Shown one piece after another: positions 29,011 through 38,105 of a stretch of DNA of 64,000 bases. Source of the DNA: Rhodovulum kholense (GTDB lineage Bacteria; Pseudomonadota; Alphaproteobacteria; Rhodobacterales; Rhodobacteraceae); contig NZ_QAYC01000007.1 in NCBI RefSeq assembly GCF_003053725.1, positions 62,001 through 126,000 of the forward strand, written 5' to 3'. A program made the position numbers and the translations under genes. The notes under the pieces were generated by a model. That model did no database searches and was not told where the DNA came from. It saw only the letters and a list, made by a program, of their open reading frames with translations. The first letter of the stretch is position 1, and each line of letters starts with the position of its first letter.

Positions 29011-30480
29011 TCACTCTTGCGCGGGGCCAAAGTCGAAAAGGGTCACCACCATCTCGCGCGGCGTCCCATCGTCGAAGCGGTAGGGCACGAGGATGTCGCG
29101 AGACAGCACCGGCTCGGGCAGCGTCTCTTCGGGATAGCCCTGCTCCTGCAGCAGGCCCAGAATGCCCGGCACGCCCTTGCGGTCGACGACCACCAGCACC
29201 CGACCCCGCGGCTCGGCCAGACGCCGCGTCGGGAAGGGTGGGAAGGCCTCCCAGTCCGGCAGGTGCAGCAGGAGGTTTCCGGTATAGTAGTGCGGCCCCA
29301 GCAGGACCGGCCGGTCCGGCATCGTCTCGGCGATGGTCCCGGCAAGCAGATCGACCCGAAGCGAGTCGCTTCCGGCGCCGCGCAGGCGGGTATCGGCAAT
29401 GGCCGCGAGGATCAGCAGCGCAAGGCCCGCCATGGCGCGCAGGAAATTGCGCCAGACACGGGCCGGGGCATTGCCGAAAACCGTCATCGCCAGCGGCGGC
29501 AGACCAAGGATGAACAGCGGCATCAGCCAGCGCGACCGCACGAAGCCGGTATCGGTCGCCACCACGCCGATCGCGGTCAGCGCAAGACCGATCAGCGCCG
29601 CCCGCGCCAGAAGCTGCGCCTCGGGCGGGGTTTTCAGGCTGCGCCGCGCCGCGGTCCCGCCCAGCCCCAGCGCGATACCGACGGCCAGCAGGGCCGGGAT
29701 CGACTCGATCAGCACCGACCGCCCCAGATAGCCTAGACCTGCGGGCCACATCGCCTGTTCGGGCCCGCCGGCGCCCGCGCGGAACTCCCACAGGTCGGAG
29801 AAGGCTGCCAGCGGATCGGCCAGCATCGCGGCATAGGGCAGACTGGCCACGGCCAGCGCCACCGCCGCCGTCAGCCAGAGCCGCCGGTCCCTCAGCGCCG
29901 GACGGACCGCCGCCATGCTGAACCCCGCCAGGATCAACGCGGGCGGCACGATCCAGAAATTGGGCTTGGCAAGCCCGCCCAGCCCGACGGCGAGGCCGAA
30001 CAGCAGAAAGCCACGCGTGCCCGGGCGGCGTAGCAGCCACAGAAAGGTCGCGACCGTCAGAACCGTGGTGAAAGCCAGCGCGATGCTGTGCGATCCGGTC
30101 CGCTGCGACCACCAGGCAAGGTTCGGGATCAGACCGAGCGCAAGCGCGCCCGCCATCGCGGCGCGCGTGCCCCCGACCGGACGCAGCGCGAGGAAAGCCG
30201 TCGCATAAGTGCCGAACAGCAGAAGGTTCTTTGCCAGCACCAGACCCAGCGTGTTCACGCCGAACAGGTCGAAGAAGACGGTCTGGTACCAGTTATAAAG
30301 CGGCGGTTGCGAGCCGTAGGCAAAGTGCCAGTCCCGCGACAGCACGACCATCTCGGCCTCGTCACCCTCGAAACTGCCCCCCAGCCCCAGGCGCAGCCCA
30401 ACCTGCGCGGCGAAATAGGCGGCAAGCGCCAGCAGGAACAGCGTGGCGGTCCGGGTGTCAGTCGCGGGGGCGGCGGTCAT
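29011..30480 (-). CDS. GT-C membrane glycosyltransferase (PMT/ArnT-like), paralogue 2
   Basis: 489-residue polytopic membrane protein. The N-terminal hydrophobic helix (ATLFLLALAAYFAAQVGLRL) is followed by an acidic GDEAEM motif near residue 40, the first-loop DE motif expected for a catalytic base in GT-C enzymes, then many transmembrane segments and a C-terminal soluble region. It likely transfers a sugar from a polyprenyl-phosphate donor to lipid A, glycan or protein at the periplasmic face. ATG 30480 overlaps the stop of its tandem paralogue by 4 nt. Donor and acceptor cannot be read from the sequence. Confidence 0.8.
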   Translation of the reverse strand: MTAAPATDTRTATLFLLALAAYFAAQVGLRLGLGGSFEGDEAEMVVLSRDWHFAYGSQPPLYNWYQTVFFDLFGVNTLGLVLAKNLLLFGTYATAFLALRPVGGTRAAMAGALALGLIPNLAWWSQRTGSHSIALAFTTVLTVATFLWLLRRPGTRGFLLFGLAVGLGGLAKPNFWIVPPALILAGFSMAAVRPALRDRRLWLTAAVALAVASLPYAAMLADPLAAFSDLWEFRAGAGGPEQAMWPAGLGYLGRSVLIESIPALLAVGIALGLGGTAARRSLKTPPEAQLLARAALIGLALTAIGVVATDTGFVRSRWLMPLFILGLPPLAMTVFGNAPARVWRNFLRAMAGLALLILAAIADTRLRGAGSDSLRVDLLAGTIAETMPDRPVLLGPHYYTGNLLLHLPDWEAFPPFPTRRLAEPRGRVLVVVDRKGVPGILGLLQEQGYPEETLPEPVLSRDILVPYRFDDGTPREMVVTLFDFGPAQE

Positions 30481-31931
30481 GGCAGGTCGGGCGTTCTGGC
30501 AAGGACATAGCGGAAGGGCATTTCGGCTTCGGAATGGCGATACGGCAACGTGAAGTCGCCCTCGGCCAGCACCTCCGGTTCGGTACCCGGCGGCCATCCG
30601 GCCTGGGCCAGCCCGGCCGCAAGGTCGCGCGGCACGGTCTCGCGCATCAGAAACAGCACCGGTCCGCCCGCAAAGCGGTGCGCCGCGACGGGCAGGTAAG
30701 GCGCGATGCGCCGGTCCGGCTCGGCGGCGGCAAGGTTTCCGGCGGTGTAGAATTCGGCGATGACCGGCACGCCCTCGGCGCCCTCGATCGCGGCCAGATG
30801 CGCAGGCAGGCCAGTGAAATCGACGTCGCGCCGCGCGCCCTCCTTGAAGCGGTCATAGGTCAGGCCCGCGCAGACCAGAACGGCAAAGACCGCCGCGGCA
30901 GCGAATATGCCCCGCCGCGCGGCCGGGCCGATCCGGGGCGCAAGCGCCAGAAAGAGGCCCGGCGCGGCGAGGAAGGCCAGAGGCAGCAGCCAGCGCGCCG
31001 TGACCGTGCCCGCCTGCGCAAGCCAGACGCCCAAGGCCATCAACACGGCCACGACGGCGCCCGCCCGCAGCAACAGCGCAGGCAGCGGCCCGACCGGGTC
31101 CGGCTCGGCCCGCCGACGCCCGAAGGCCCAGGCCAGCGCCGCCACCAGAAGCGGCAGGGCCAGAAGCGACAGCATGCCGCCCGGAAGCATCACCAGCCCG
31201 TCGGGCAGCGCCGCGCGGGCGCCATCGGTTTCAAGCCGCAGCTTGCCGACCGAGGAAAACGCAAGGTCGCGATTCTGCACCATCCAGCCATAGGGCCCGG
31301 CCAGAATGGCCGCGGCGATGGCGGGCACGATCAGGGCCCGGCGGGTCAGGATCCGGGCGCGAAACGGGGCCAGCGTGAGGCCCGCCACCAGAAGGCCGAC
31401 CGGGACCAGGAAGAAGTTGTATTTCGACAGCCCCCCAAGCCCCACGGCAAGGCCCAGCGCGATCCAGGCGGGCCAGCCGCCGCTCCGCATCGCCCAGAGA
31501 AAGGCCGCCAGCGTCGCCGCCGAGGTCGCGATCAGCATGTTGGAATGGGTGGTCGCCCGCTGCGCCTCCCAGGCGATGTCGGGCACGAGAAACAGCGACA
31601 GCGCGCCCAACGCGGCGACGCCGGCCGGCCGCCACAGCCGGACCCCGAGGAAGACCAGAAGAAAGGTCAGCCAGAGAAGCCCGTTCTTGAGCAGGGACAG
31701 CGCTGGCAGAGACCGGCCCAGAAGGTCGAAAAGGCCAAGCTGCAACCAGTTGTACAAGGGCAGCTGCGGCCCGTAGCCCAGGCGCAGACCGGGCGTCATG
31801 ACCAGCATTTCCGCCTCGTCGGTCTCGTAGGCGCCGCCCAGCACCAGACGCAGCCCGACTTGCAGCGCGAAATAGGCGGTAATCGCGAAAAGGAAAATCG
31901 CGGTCGCGGTCCTGCCAGCGGTCCCGGACAT
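30477..31931 (-). CDS. GT-C membrane glycosyltransferase (PMT/ArnT-like), paralogue 1
   Basis: 484 residues, clearly paralogous to the next gene downstream: the N-terminal layout (IFLFAITAYFALQVGLRLVL, then TDEAEMLVM, then PLYNWLQLGLFDLLG) matches it position for position. Around ten transmembrane helices plus a C-terminal periplasmic part. The tandem arrangement with a 4-nt overlap suggests a local duplication with translational coupling. It follows the 2-hydroxyacid dehydrogenase by 9 bp on the same strand. Confidence 0.8.
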   Translation of the reverse strand: MSGTAGRTATAIFLFAITAYFALQVGLRLVLGGAYETDEAEMLVMTPGLRLGYGPQLPLYNWLQLGLFDLLGRSLPALSLLKNGLLWLTFLLVFLGVRLWRPAGVAALGALSLFLVPDIAWEAQRATTHSNMLIATSAATLAAFLWAMRSGGWPAWIALGLAVGLGGLSKYNFFLVPVGLLVAGLTLAPFRARILTRRALIVPAIAAAILAGPYGWMVQNRDLAFSSVGKLRLETDGARAALPDGLVMLPGGMLSLLALPLLVAALAWAFGRRRAEPDPVGPLPALLLRAGAVVAVLMALGVWLAQAGTVTARWLLPLAFLAAPGLFLALAPRIGPAARRGIFAAAAVFAVLVCAGLTYDRFKEGARRDVDFTGLPAHLAAIEGAEGVPVIAEFYTAGNLAAAEPDRRIAPYLPVAAHRFAGGPVLFLMRETVPRDLAAGLAQAGWPPGTEPEVLAEGDFTLPYRHSEAEMPFRYVLARTPDLP

Positions 31932-31940
31932 CGCGTGCGC

Positions 31941-32927
31941 CTAGAGCATGCTCGGCACGACCAGATCCGGCGGCCGGTGCCCATCGGCGAAGGTCTTGAT
32001 ATTGATGATGACCTTTTCGCCCATCTCACTGCGCCCCTCGATCGTGGCGGACCCCATATGCGGCAGAAGAACCACATTGGGCAGCTCGCGCAGGCGCGGA
32101 TTGATCTCGTGCCCATGTTCGAAAACATCAAGCCCGGCGCCCGCGATCTCGCCCGCGCGCAGCATCCGCGTCAACGCGTTCTCGTCGATGACCTCGCCCC
32201 GCGAGGTGTTCACGATCACCGCGTCCTTCTTCATCAGCTTGAGCCGTCGCGCATTCATAAGATGGAAGGTCGAGGGCGTATGCGGACAATTCACGCTGAT
32301 CACGTCCATCCGGCTGACCATCTGGTCGAGGCTGTCCCAGTAGGTCGCCTCGAATTCCTGCTCGATCTCGGGGCGCAGGCGCTTGCGGTTGTGATAGTGG
32401 ATCTGCATGCCGAAGGCGCGGGCGCGTCGCGCGACCGCCTGCCCGATCCGCCCCATCCCGAGAATCCCCAGCCGTCGGCCGCCGATCCGCCCGCCCATGA
32501 AGGCCGTGGGCGCCCAGCCGTGCCAGTCGCCCGCCTGCATCACATGCAGCCCCTCGGGGATTCGGCGCGTGACCGCCAGCATCAGCGCCAGCGTCATGTC
32601 CGCGGTATCCTCGGTCACCACGCCGGGCGTGTTCGACACCAGAATGCCGCGCTGGCGGGCGGTCTGTACATCCAGATGGTCCACCCCGGCGCCGTAATTC
32701 GCGATCAGTTTCAGCCGGTCCCCGGCCTGGGCCAGCATCGACTGGTCGATCACGTCGGTCACGCAGGGCACCAGCACATCGGCGCGGCGCATCGCATCGA
32801 CCAGCTGTTCGCGGGTGAGCTTGACATCGGCCTCGTTCAGCTCGACGTCGAAAAGCTCCTTCATCCGGGTCTCGACCGCCTCGGGCAACCGTCGCGTCAC
32901 AACCACACTGAGACGTTGTGCGGGCAT
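31941..32927 (-). CDS. D-2-hydroxyacid dehydrogenase (glyoxylate/hydroxypyruvate reductase type)
   Basis: NAD(P)-dependent D-isomer-specific dehydrogenase, 328 residues from ATG 32927 (GGGAGG about 7 nt upstream). The nucleotide-binding GILGMGRIGQAVARRARAFG is followed by the catalytic set Arg (NTSRGEVID), Glu (GAGLDVFE) and His (LLPHMGSAT). Length and the IHYHNRKRL segment (Arg/Lys after strand 2, suggesting NADP preference) fit glyoxylate or hydroxypyruvate reductases. In-frame sequence upstream of 32927 is low-complexity and rejected. Divergent from the SH3 gene. Confidence 0.88.
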   Translation of the reverse strand: MPAQRLSVVVTRRLPEAVETRMKELFDVELNEADVKLTREQLVDAMRRADVLVPCVTDVIDQSMLAQAGDRLKLIANYGAGVDHLDVQTARQRGILVSNTPGVVTEDTADMTLALMLAVTRRIPEGLHVMQAGDWHGWAPTAFMGGRIGGRRLGILGMGRIGQAVARRARAFGMQIHYHNRKRLRPEIEQEFEATYWDSLDQMVSRMDVISVNCPHTPSTFHLMNARRLKLMKKDAVIVNTSRGEVIDENALTRMLRAGEIAGAGLDVFEHGHEINPRLRELPNVVLLPHMGSATIEGRSEMGEKVIINIKTFADGHRPPDLVVPSML

Positions 32928-33023
32928 CCCAGAGCCTCCCTGCTTTTCATCCCTTGGCGTCAGTGGCAAACTGTCCGAGATCGGGGCGCGGCACAAGACC
33001 CCGAAACCAGCTGGCAGGACGTT

Positions 33024-33545
33024 ATGCGGGCACGACTGCGCGGACGCGCATTTCTGGCGATTTCCCTTTTGTTTCTGATCGGCGCGCTGTCCTGGACGGG
33101 TCCCGTCCTGGCCGAAGAGCGCGGGCGGGTGACCAATCTGCCGCTGCCGCGCTATGTCTCGCTGAAGGCGGCCGAGGGCAATGTGCGGCGCGGCCCGAGC
33201 CTCAGCCACCGGATCGACTGGGTCTATACAAGGCGCGGCGTGCCCTTGCAGATCACGGCGGAATTCGGCCATTGGCGGCAGGTGCGCGACCGCGACGGCG
33301 CGGGCGGCTGGGTGCATTATTCCCTGCTGTCGGGCGTCCGCACGGTGATCGTCGATCAGGACATGCTGCCGCTTCTGCGCGCGCCCCGCCCCGAGGCCGA
33401 AGTGCTGGCGAAGGCCGAAGCCGGGGTGATCGCCCGGCTGGGAGAATGCAGTATCGACTGGTGCCGGATCAGCGCCGACGGCGCGTCGGGCTGGGTGCCC
33501 AAGACCGCGATCTGGGGCGTGGACGCCGACGAGATCCGCGAGTGA
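33024..33545 (+). CDS. Secreted bacterial SH3-domain protein
   Basis: 173 residues. N-terminal hydrophobic signal (FLAISLLFLIGALSWTGPVLA). The mature part has two SH3b-like repeats: one with SLKAAEGNVRRGPSLSHRID and GGWVHYSLLSG, the other starting VDQDMLPLLRAPRPEAEVL and ending GWVPKTAIWG. It probably binds peptidoglycan or a periplasmic partner. The ATG at 33024 begins the signal peptide; the long in-frame extension 5' of it overlaps other genes and is spurious. Confidence 0.85.
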   Translation: MRARLRGRAFLAISLLFLIGALSWTGPVLAEERGRVTNLPLPRYVSLKAAEGNVRRGPSLSHRIDWVYTRRGVPLQITAEFGHWRQVRDRDGAGGWVHYSLLSGVRTVIVDQDMLPLLRAPRPEAEVLAKAEAGVIARLGECSIDWCRISADGASGWVPKTAIWGVDADEIRE

Positions 33546-33605
33546 CCTTGCCCCGCCGGGCGCTCTGCTGATAAGCGGGGGCCGCACCCTGTCGAGCCCG
33601 CCGCC

Positions 33606-34478
33606 ATGCCCAAGACCTCCCGCCTGAACCTCTCTGCCGGGGTCGCCTCTGTCGCGACCGCAATCACGCTTGTCGCGCTGAAGCTCTGGGCGCTGGGCCA
33701 GACCGGGGCGCTGTCAATCGCAGCCTCGCTGGCCGACAGCGCGCTCGATCTGATGGTCTCGCTGGGCGCGCTGGCCGCGATTTTCTATGCCGCCCGACCG
33801 CCGGACGACGATCATGCCTTCGGCCACAGCGCAGCCGAGGATCTGGCTGCGCTGGGACAGGCGGTGTTCATCCTGGCCTCGGCCAGTATCATCGCTTTCG
33901 CGGCCATGACCCGGCTTCTCGATGCCGATCCCGAACCGCTGTCGCAGGAAGGCCCGGGGATCGTGGTGATGGCGCTGTCGATCGCGCTGACGGCCATGCT
34001 GGTGCTGTACCAGCGCTGGGTCGCGCGGCGGACCGGCAACCGCGTCGTGGCCGCCGACTCGCTGCATTATCTGGGCGATCTGCTGCCCAATATCGGGGCG
34101 ATCTTCGCGCTTTGGGCCTCGGCCAATCTGGGGCTGGTGCGCATCGACGCGGTGGTCGCGCTGGCCGCGGCGGGGATGCTGGCGGTCGGCGCGCTGGGGA
34201 TCGGCAAGGGGGCGTGGGACGCGCTGATGGACCGCGCCGCGCCGCCCGAAACCATCGCGCGGATCGAGGCGCTGGCCAAGGCCTGCGCGGGCGTGCGGGG
34301 CTTTCACGACCTCAAGACCCGCCGGTCGGGCCCGCGCCTTTTCGTGAACCTGCATATCGAGCTTGATGGCGCGCAAAGCCTGAACGATGCCCATGCCATC
34401 GGCGCCCGGCTGAAACACGCGATCCTTGCAGAGTTTCCGGTCGCGGATGTGATCATCCACTTCGACCCGGTGCGCTGA
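33606..34478 (+). CDS. Cation diffusion facilitator family transporter (FieF/YiiP-like)
   Basis: 290-residue metal/proton antiporter of the inner membrane. Metal-site residues match the family: SLADSALD in TM2, the cytosolic DDDHAFGH motif, and ADSLHYLGDLLPN in TM5. A C-terminal cytoplasmic domain (about 205-290) ends VADVIIHFDP, as in YiiP. Likely substrates are Fe(II), Zn(II) or Cd(II). No metal-responsive regulator is adjacent. Confidence 0.9.
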   Translation: MPKTSRLNLSAGVASVATAITLVALKLWALGQTGALSIAASLADSALDLMVSLGALAAIFYAARPPDDDHAFGHSAAEDLAALGQAVFILASASIIAFAAMTRLLDADPEPLSQEGPGIVVMALSIALTAMLVLYQRWVARRTGNRVVAADSLHYLGDLLPNIGAIFALWASANLGLVRIDAVVALAAAGMLAVGALGIGKGAWDALMDRAAPPETIARIEALAKACAGVRGFHDLKTRRSGPRLFVNLHIELDGAQSLNDAHAIGARLKHAILAEFPVADVIIHFDPVR

Positions 34479-34494
34479 GCCTTAAGGTGTACCC

Positions 34495-35538
34495 TCAGGG
34501 ACGGGGTGCGCCGCAGACCGGGCAGTCGGCGCGGCGGTGGAGCGCGATGGTCCGGGTCTCGCCGTAAAGCGCGTCGTAGATCAGCATTCGCCCGCCAAGC
34601 CCCTCGCCCGCGCCGGTCACGAACTTGATCGCCTCGACAGCCATCATCGCACCCACGACCCCCGGAAGCGCCCCCACGACGCCCGCCTCGGCGCAGGTGG
34701 GGGCAAGACCGGGCGCAGGCGCCTCGGGGAAGATGCATTGATAGCAGGGCGTCCCGTGCGCCGGGTCGTACAGGCTGATCTGGCCTTCCCACTGGGCGAT
34801 GGCGCCGGCGATCAGCGGCTTGCCCAGACGCGCGGCCATCCGGTTGACCAGATAGCGCGTTTCGAAATTGTCGGTGCCGTCGAGGATCAGATCGTAATCG
34901 GGAAAGAGCGCCGCAGCTGTCTCTTCATCCAGACGCCGCTTGTAGGGACGCACGGTGACAAAGGGATTCTGAGCCAGAATGGCCTTTTGCGCGGAAAAGA
35001 CCTTGGGCATGCCCAGCCGCGTATCGGTATGGATCACCTGACGCTGAAGGTTCGAAAGATCCACCTCGTCGGGATCGACGATGCCGATGGTCCCGACCCC
35101 GGCCGCCCCCAGATACAGCAGCGCGGGCGAGCCGAGCCCACCGGCGCCGATCACCAGAACCCGCGCCTCTTTCAGCTTGCGCTGGCCCGGCCCGCCGATT
35201 TCGCGCAGCATGATGTGGCGGGCATAGCGGTCCAGTTCGACCGGCCGCAGCGGGCCTTGGGGGGCCATCGGCACGACCTCGCGGGCCACACGCCGCTTGA
35301 GTGCACCCAGCACGCCGCGATAGGCTACGACCAAAAGCGCCAGGACCCCAAGCGCCGCCCATCCCTCGGGCGTGCCGCCGATGGCCTGGCGCAGCGGATG
35401 GCTCGCGGGCATGGCGAGTTGCAGGATCAGGACGCCCGCGTAAAGGCCGCCGATCATGCCCCAGCGACCCTGGCGCGAGATGCGGAGGATCATCCCCAGC
35501 GACCAGAGCACCAGCGCAATTCCCAGCACCAGTCCCAT
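34495..35538 (-). CDS. moeB: Molybdopterin-synthase adenylyltransferase (MoeB/ThiF) with membrane N-terminus
   Basis: Adenylates the C-terminus of MoaD (or a ThiS-like protein) during molybdenum cofactor synthesis. 347 residues, about 100 longer than E. coli MoeB. The extra N-terminus holds two hydrophobic helices (LVLGIALVLWSLGMIL, MIGGLYAGVLILQLAM). The E1-like core has GAGGLGSPALLYLGAAG and DEVDLSNLQRQVIH, and four Cys in C-x2-C pairs (CYQC and CPVC) form the Zn site. Mo cofactor is needed by the xanthine dehydrogenase encoded nearby. Start overlaps the dut stop. Confidence 0.88.
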   Translation of the reverse strand: MGLVLGIALVLWSLGMILRISRQGRWGMIGGLYAGVLILQLAMPASHPLRQAIGGTPEGWAALGVLALLVVAYRGVLGALKRRVAREVVPMAPQGPLRPVELDRYARHIMLREIGGPGQRKLKEARVLVIGAGGLGSPALLYLGAAGVGTIGIVDPDEVDLSNLQRQVIHTDTRLGMPKVFSAQKAILAQNPFVTVRPYKRRLDEETAAALFPDYDLILDGTDNFETRYLVNRMAARLGKPLIAGAIAQWEGQISLYDPAHGTPCYQCIFPEAPAPGLAPTCAEAGVVGALPGVVGAMMAVEAIKFVTGAGEGLGGRMLIYDALYGETRTIALHRRADCPVCGAPRP

Positions 35539-36005
35539 CAGCCGCGCCCCGTCGACCCGAACCCGCCCTCGCCGCGAACGGTCTCGTCCAGCGCCTCGAC
35601 CACCTCGAAGGCCGCCTGCACCACCGGCGCCACGATCATCTGGGCGATCCGGTCGCCATGGCGGATGGTGTAGGGTTCGCCCCCGAAATTGACCAGCAGC
35701 ACGCCAAGCGGCCCGCGATAGTCGCTGTCGATGGTGCCGGGCGTATTCGGAAGCGTGATCCCGTGCTTCAGCGCCAGCCCCGAGCGCGGGCGGATCTGCA
35801 CCTCGAACCCGGCGGGAAAGGCCATCCGGAAGCCTGTGGGCACGATCCGGCGCTCCATCGGTGCCAGCGTCAGCCCGGCCTCGCGATCTTCGGGCGGCAG
35901 GTTCGCGCGAATGTCGGCGCCGGCCGAGCCCGGGGTCTGATAGGCAGGCAGCGGCAGGCTGCGGTCGGCCCAGTCTTCCCAGACGATCTCAAGACGCGGG
36001 CTCAT
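35538..36005 (-). CDS. dut: dUTP pyrophosphatase
   Basis: Hydrolyses dUTP to dUMP; trimeric, 155 residues from ATG 36005. Five family motifs are visible: [10 protein letters not shown] (motif 1), [12 protein letters not shown] (motif 2), [14 protein letters not shown] (motif 3), [10 protein letters not shown] (motif 4) and [12 protein letters not shown] (motif 5). Upstream in-frame sequence lies in coaBC and is rejected. The coaBC-dut pair is a common bacterial arrangement. Confidence 0.96.
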   Translation of the reverse strand: MSPRLEIVWEDWADRSLPLPAYQTPGSAGADIRANLPPEDREAGLTLAPMERRIVPTGFRMAFPAGFEVQIRPRSGLALKHGITLPNTPGTIDSDYRGPLGVLLVNFGGEPYTIRHGDRIAQMIVAPVVQAAFEVVEALDETVRGEGGFGSTGRG

Positions 36006-37198
36006 GCCAGCGCCTCGGCGATCCGGCGGGCGAGCCGCTGGGCGACCTCGTCCTTCGACAGACGCGGCCAAGCCTCGGCGCCCGAGCCGGTAATCAGGGT
36101 CACCTCGTTCTCGGCGCCCCCCATGATGCCGGTCGCGGGCGAGACGTCATTGGCGACGATCCAGTCGCAGCCCTTGCGCGCGCGCTTGGCCTCGGCATGG
36201 GCCACGACATCATGGGTTTCAGCGGCAAAGCCCACCACGAGACGCGGCCGGTCTTCGGCCCGCCGGGCGATGCGGGCCAGAATGTCCGGGTTTTCGGCGA
36301 AATCCAGAACCGGCGCCCGGCCCGATCCGTCCTTCTTCATCTTCTGATCGGCGGCATTGGCGACATGCCAGTCGGCGACAGCGGCGGCGCAGACGGCGGC
36401 ATCGGCCGGAAGTGCGGCTTCGACCGCCGCCAGCATCTCGCGCGCGGTCTCGACCCGAACGATTTCGACACCCTGGGGCGGCGGCACCGCGGCCGGGCCG
36501 GTCACGAAAACCACCTCGGCGCCCAGCGTCGCCAGCGCCCGGGCCAGCGCCGTGCCCTGCGCCCCCGAGGACCGGTTGGCGATATAGCGGACCGGATCAA
36601 TCGGTTCATGCGTCGGTCCCGAAGTCACGACGATGCGGCGCCCGGCAAGCGGCCCCGCGCCCAGCGCGGCCTCGATCGCGGAAAGGATCTCGGGCACCTC
36701 GGCCATCCGCCCCGGCCCGTATTCACCGCAGGCCATGTCGCCCTCATTGGGCCCGACGACGCGGATACCGTCCGATTGCAGCACCCCCAGATTGCGCCGG
36801 GTCGCGGGATGGGTCCACATCCGCACATTCATCGCGGGCGCCAGCAGAACGGGCGTGTCGGTCGCCAGCAGCAGGGTCGAGGCCAGATCGTCGGCGAGCC
36901 CGCCCGCCATCTTCGCCATCAGGTTCGCGGTCGCGGGCGCCACCACCACCAGATCGGCCGAGCGCGACAGCTGGATATGCCCCATCTCGGCCTCGCGGGT
37001 CAGATCGAAGAGGTCGCGATGCACCGCCTCGCCCGCCAGCGCGGAAACCGACAACGGCGTCACGAAGCGTTCGGCCGCCTGCGTCATCACCGGGGTGACC
37101 GCCGCGCCCCGTTCGCGCAGGCGGCGGATCAGATCGAGCGTCTTGTAGGCGGCGATGCCCCCCGCGACGATCAGTAGAATGCGTTTGCCGGAAACCAT
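36002..37198 (-). CDS. coaBC: Bifunctional phosphopantothenoylcysteine decarboxylase/synthetase
   Basis: Two steps of coenzyme A synthesis in one polypeptide, 398 residues. The N-terminal flavoprotein CoaC domain (about 1-185) has [31 protein letters not shown] and [12 protein letters not shown]. The C-terminal CoaB domain has [28 protein letters not shown] and [12 protein letters not shown] 37198 is the first start before the flavoprotein motif. The stop overlaps the dut start. Confidence 0.96.
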   Translation of the reverse strand: MVSGKRILLIVAGGIAAYKTLDLIRRLRERGAAVTPVMTQAAERFVTPLSVSALAGEAVHRDLFDLTREAEMGHIQLSRSADLVVVAPATANLMAKMAGGLADDLASTLLLATDTPVLLAPAMNVRMWTHPATRRNLGVLQSDGIRVVGPNEGDMACGEYGPGRMAEVPEILSAIEAALGAGPLAGRRIVVTSGPTHEPIDPVRYIANRSSGAQGTALARALATLGAEVVFVTGPAAVPPPQGVEIVRVETAREMLAAVEAALPADAAVCAAAVADWHVANAADQKMKKDGSGRAPVLDFAENPDILARIARRAEDRPRLVVGFAAETHDVVAHAEAKRARKGCDWIVANDVSPATGIMGGAENEVTLITGSGAEAWPRLSKDEVAQRLARRIAEALA

Positions 37199-37286
37199 GC
37201 CGCCCGCCCGTCAACCTCTTGCCAGAACCCCTTGGAAAGACAGTCTTAGGCCCCGGACGGGGCCGAGACAAGCGCCGCTGCCAGCC

Positions 37287-38105
37287 CTAGCCGCCGGTCA
37301 GCGCGGTGCAGGGGTCACCACGCTCGGCCGCCCCCGTGACCAGCCAGTAGTCATAGGGCGGAGTGCCCGTCGCGGCCCCCTCGAGCTGGCCGACAGAGAT
37401 CAGCCGGGCGCCCTCGGCAACCCGGGCAAAGGCCGCGGGCAGGCCCCAGTCGGTCCGGGCATGGCCGTTGCCCGCGATCACCGCGACCGGCCCGCCGGTG
37501 TCGTCCAGCGCCTGCCGCGCGGCCCGGGCCAGCGCGGCATCGCGCAGCCGCTGTGCCTCGACCATGCCGGGCAGAAGATGGTCGGGAAGCGCGTTGCAAT
37601 GGGCCTCGCGCTGATCGTTGATCCGTTCTTCGCGTTCGGCCTCGGGCAGCGGGTCGGTCAGACCATAGGTCGCGGCATCGGCCCCGAAGACGGCGGCCGC
37701 CCCTTCGGTCACGGCCCGGCGGACCTCGTCGCGCGGCAATGCCGCGCCATAGACCCTTGCCTCGGGCGCGGCCGAGAAAATCGGGAAATACATCGCGAAA
37801 TCGGGCCAGCCCGATGCTTCCCAGCCCAGCGCCTGGCCCAGTGCCACGCCGTCGAGACGAAGCCCCGGCGTCACCTTCGCAGCCTGGTCCGGCGTCAGCA
37901 TCTCGAAGACCAGAGCCTTCGGCGCCAGCGCCCTGACGGCCGCAGCCTGATTGGCATGCTGGTCGGGGTTGTCATGGGTCTCGCCCAGCACCACCACATC
38001 GGCGGCAGGCAGCGAGGAGAAAGCCGCCGAGCCGATTTCCTCGGCGCCGGCGGCATGGGCGGTCAGGGCCGCGGCCAGCGCGGCGATTCTTGCAACATGT
38101 CTCAC
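37287..38105 (-). CDS. ChaN-like haem-binding/Tiki superfamily secreted protein
   Basis: 272 residues from a GTG start at 38105 that overlaps the rpoH stop. Signal peptide (RIAALAAALTAHAAGA) without a lipobox Cys at the cleavage site. DVVVLGETHDNPDQH near residue 40 and AVIAGNGHARTDWGLP near 215 are the conserved GETHD and GxGH motifs of ChaN (DUF399). ChaN binds haem in Campylobacter; the Tiki relatives are metalloproteases, so either function is possible. Coupling to a heat-shock sigma gene is unusual. Confidence 0.82.
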   Translation of the reverse strand: MRHVARIAALAAALTAHAAGAEEIGSAAFSSLPAADVVVLGETHDNPDQHANQAAAVRALAPKALVFEMLTPDQAAKVTPGLRLDGVALGQALGWEASGWPDFAMYFPIFSAAPEARVYGAALPRDEVRRAVTEGAAAVFGADAATYGLTDPLPEAEREERINDQREAHCNALPDHLLPGMVEAQRLRDAALARAARQALDDTGGPVAVIAGNGHARTDWGLPAAFARVAEGARLISVGQLEGAATGTPPYDYWLVTGAAERGDPCTALTGG

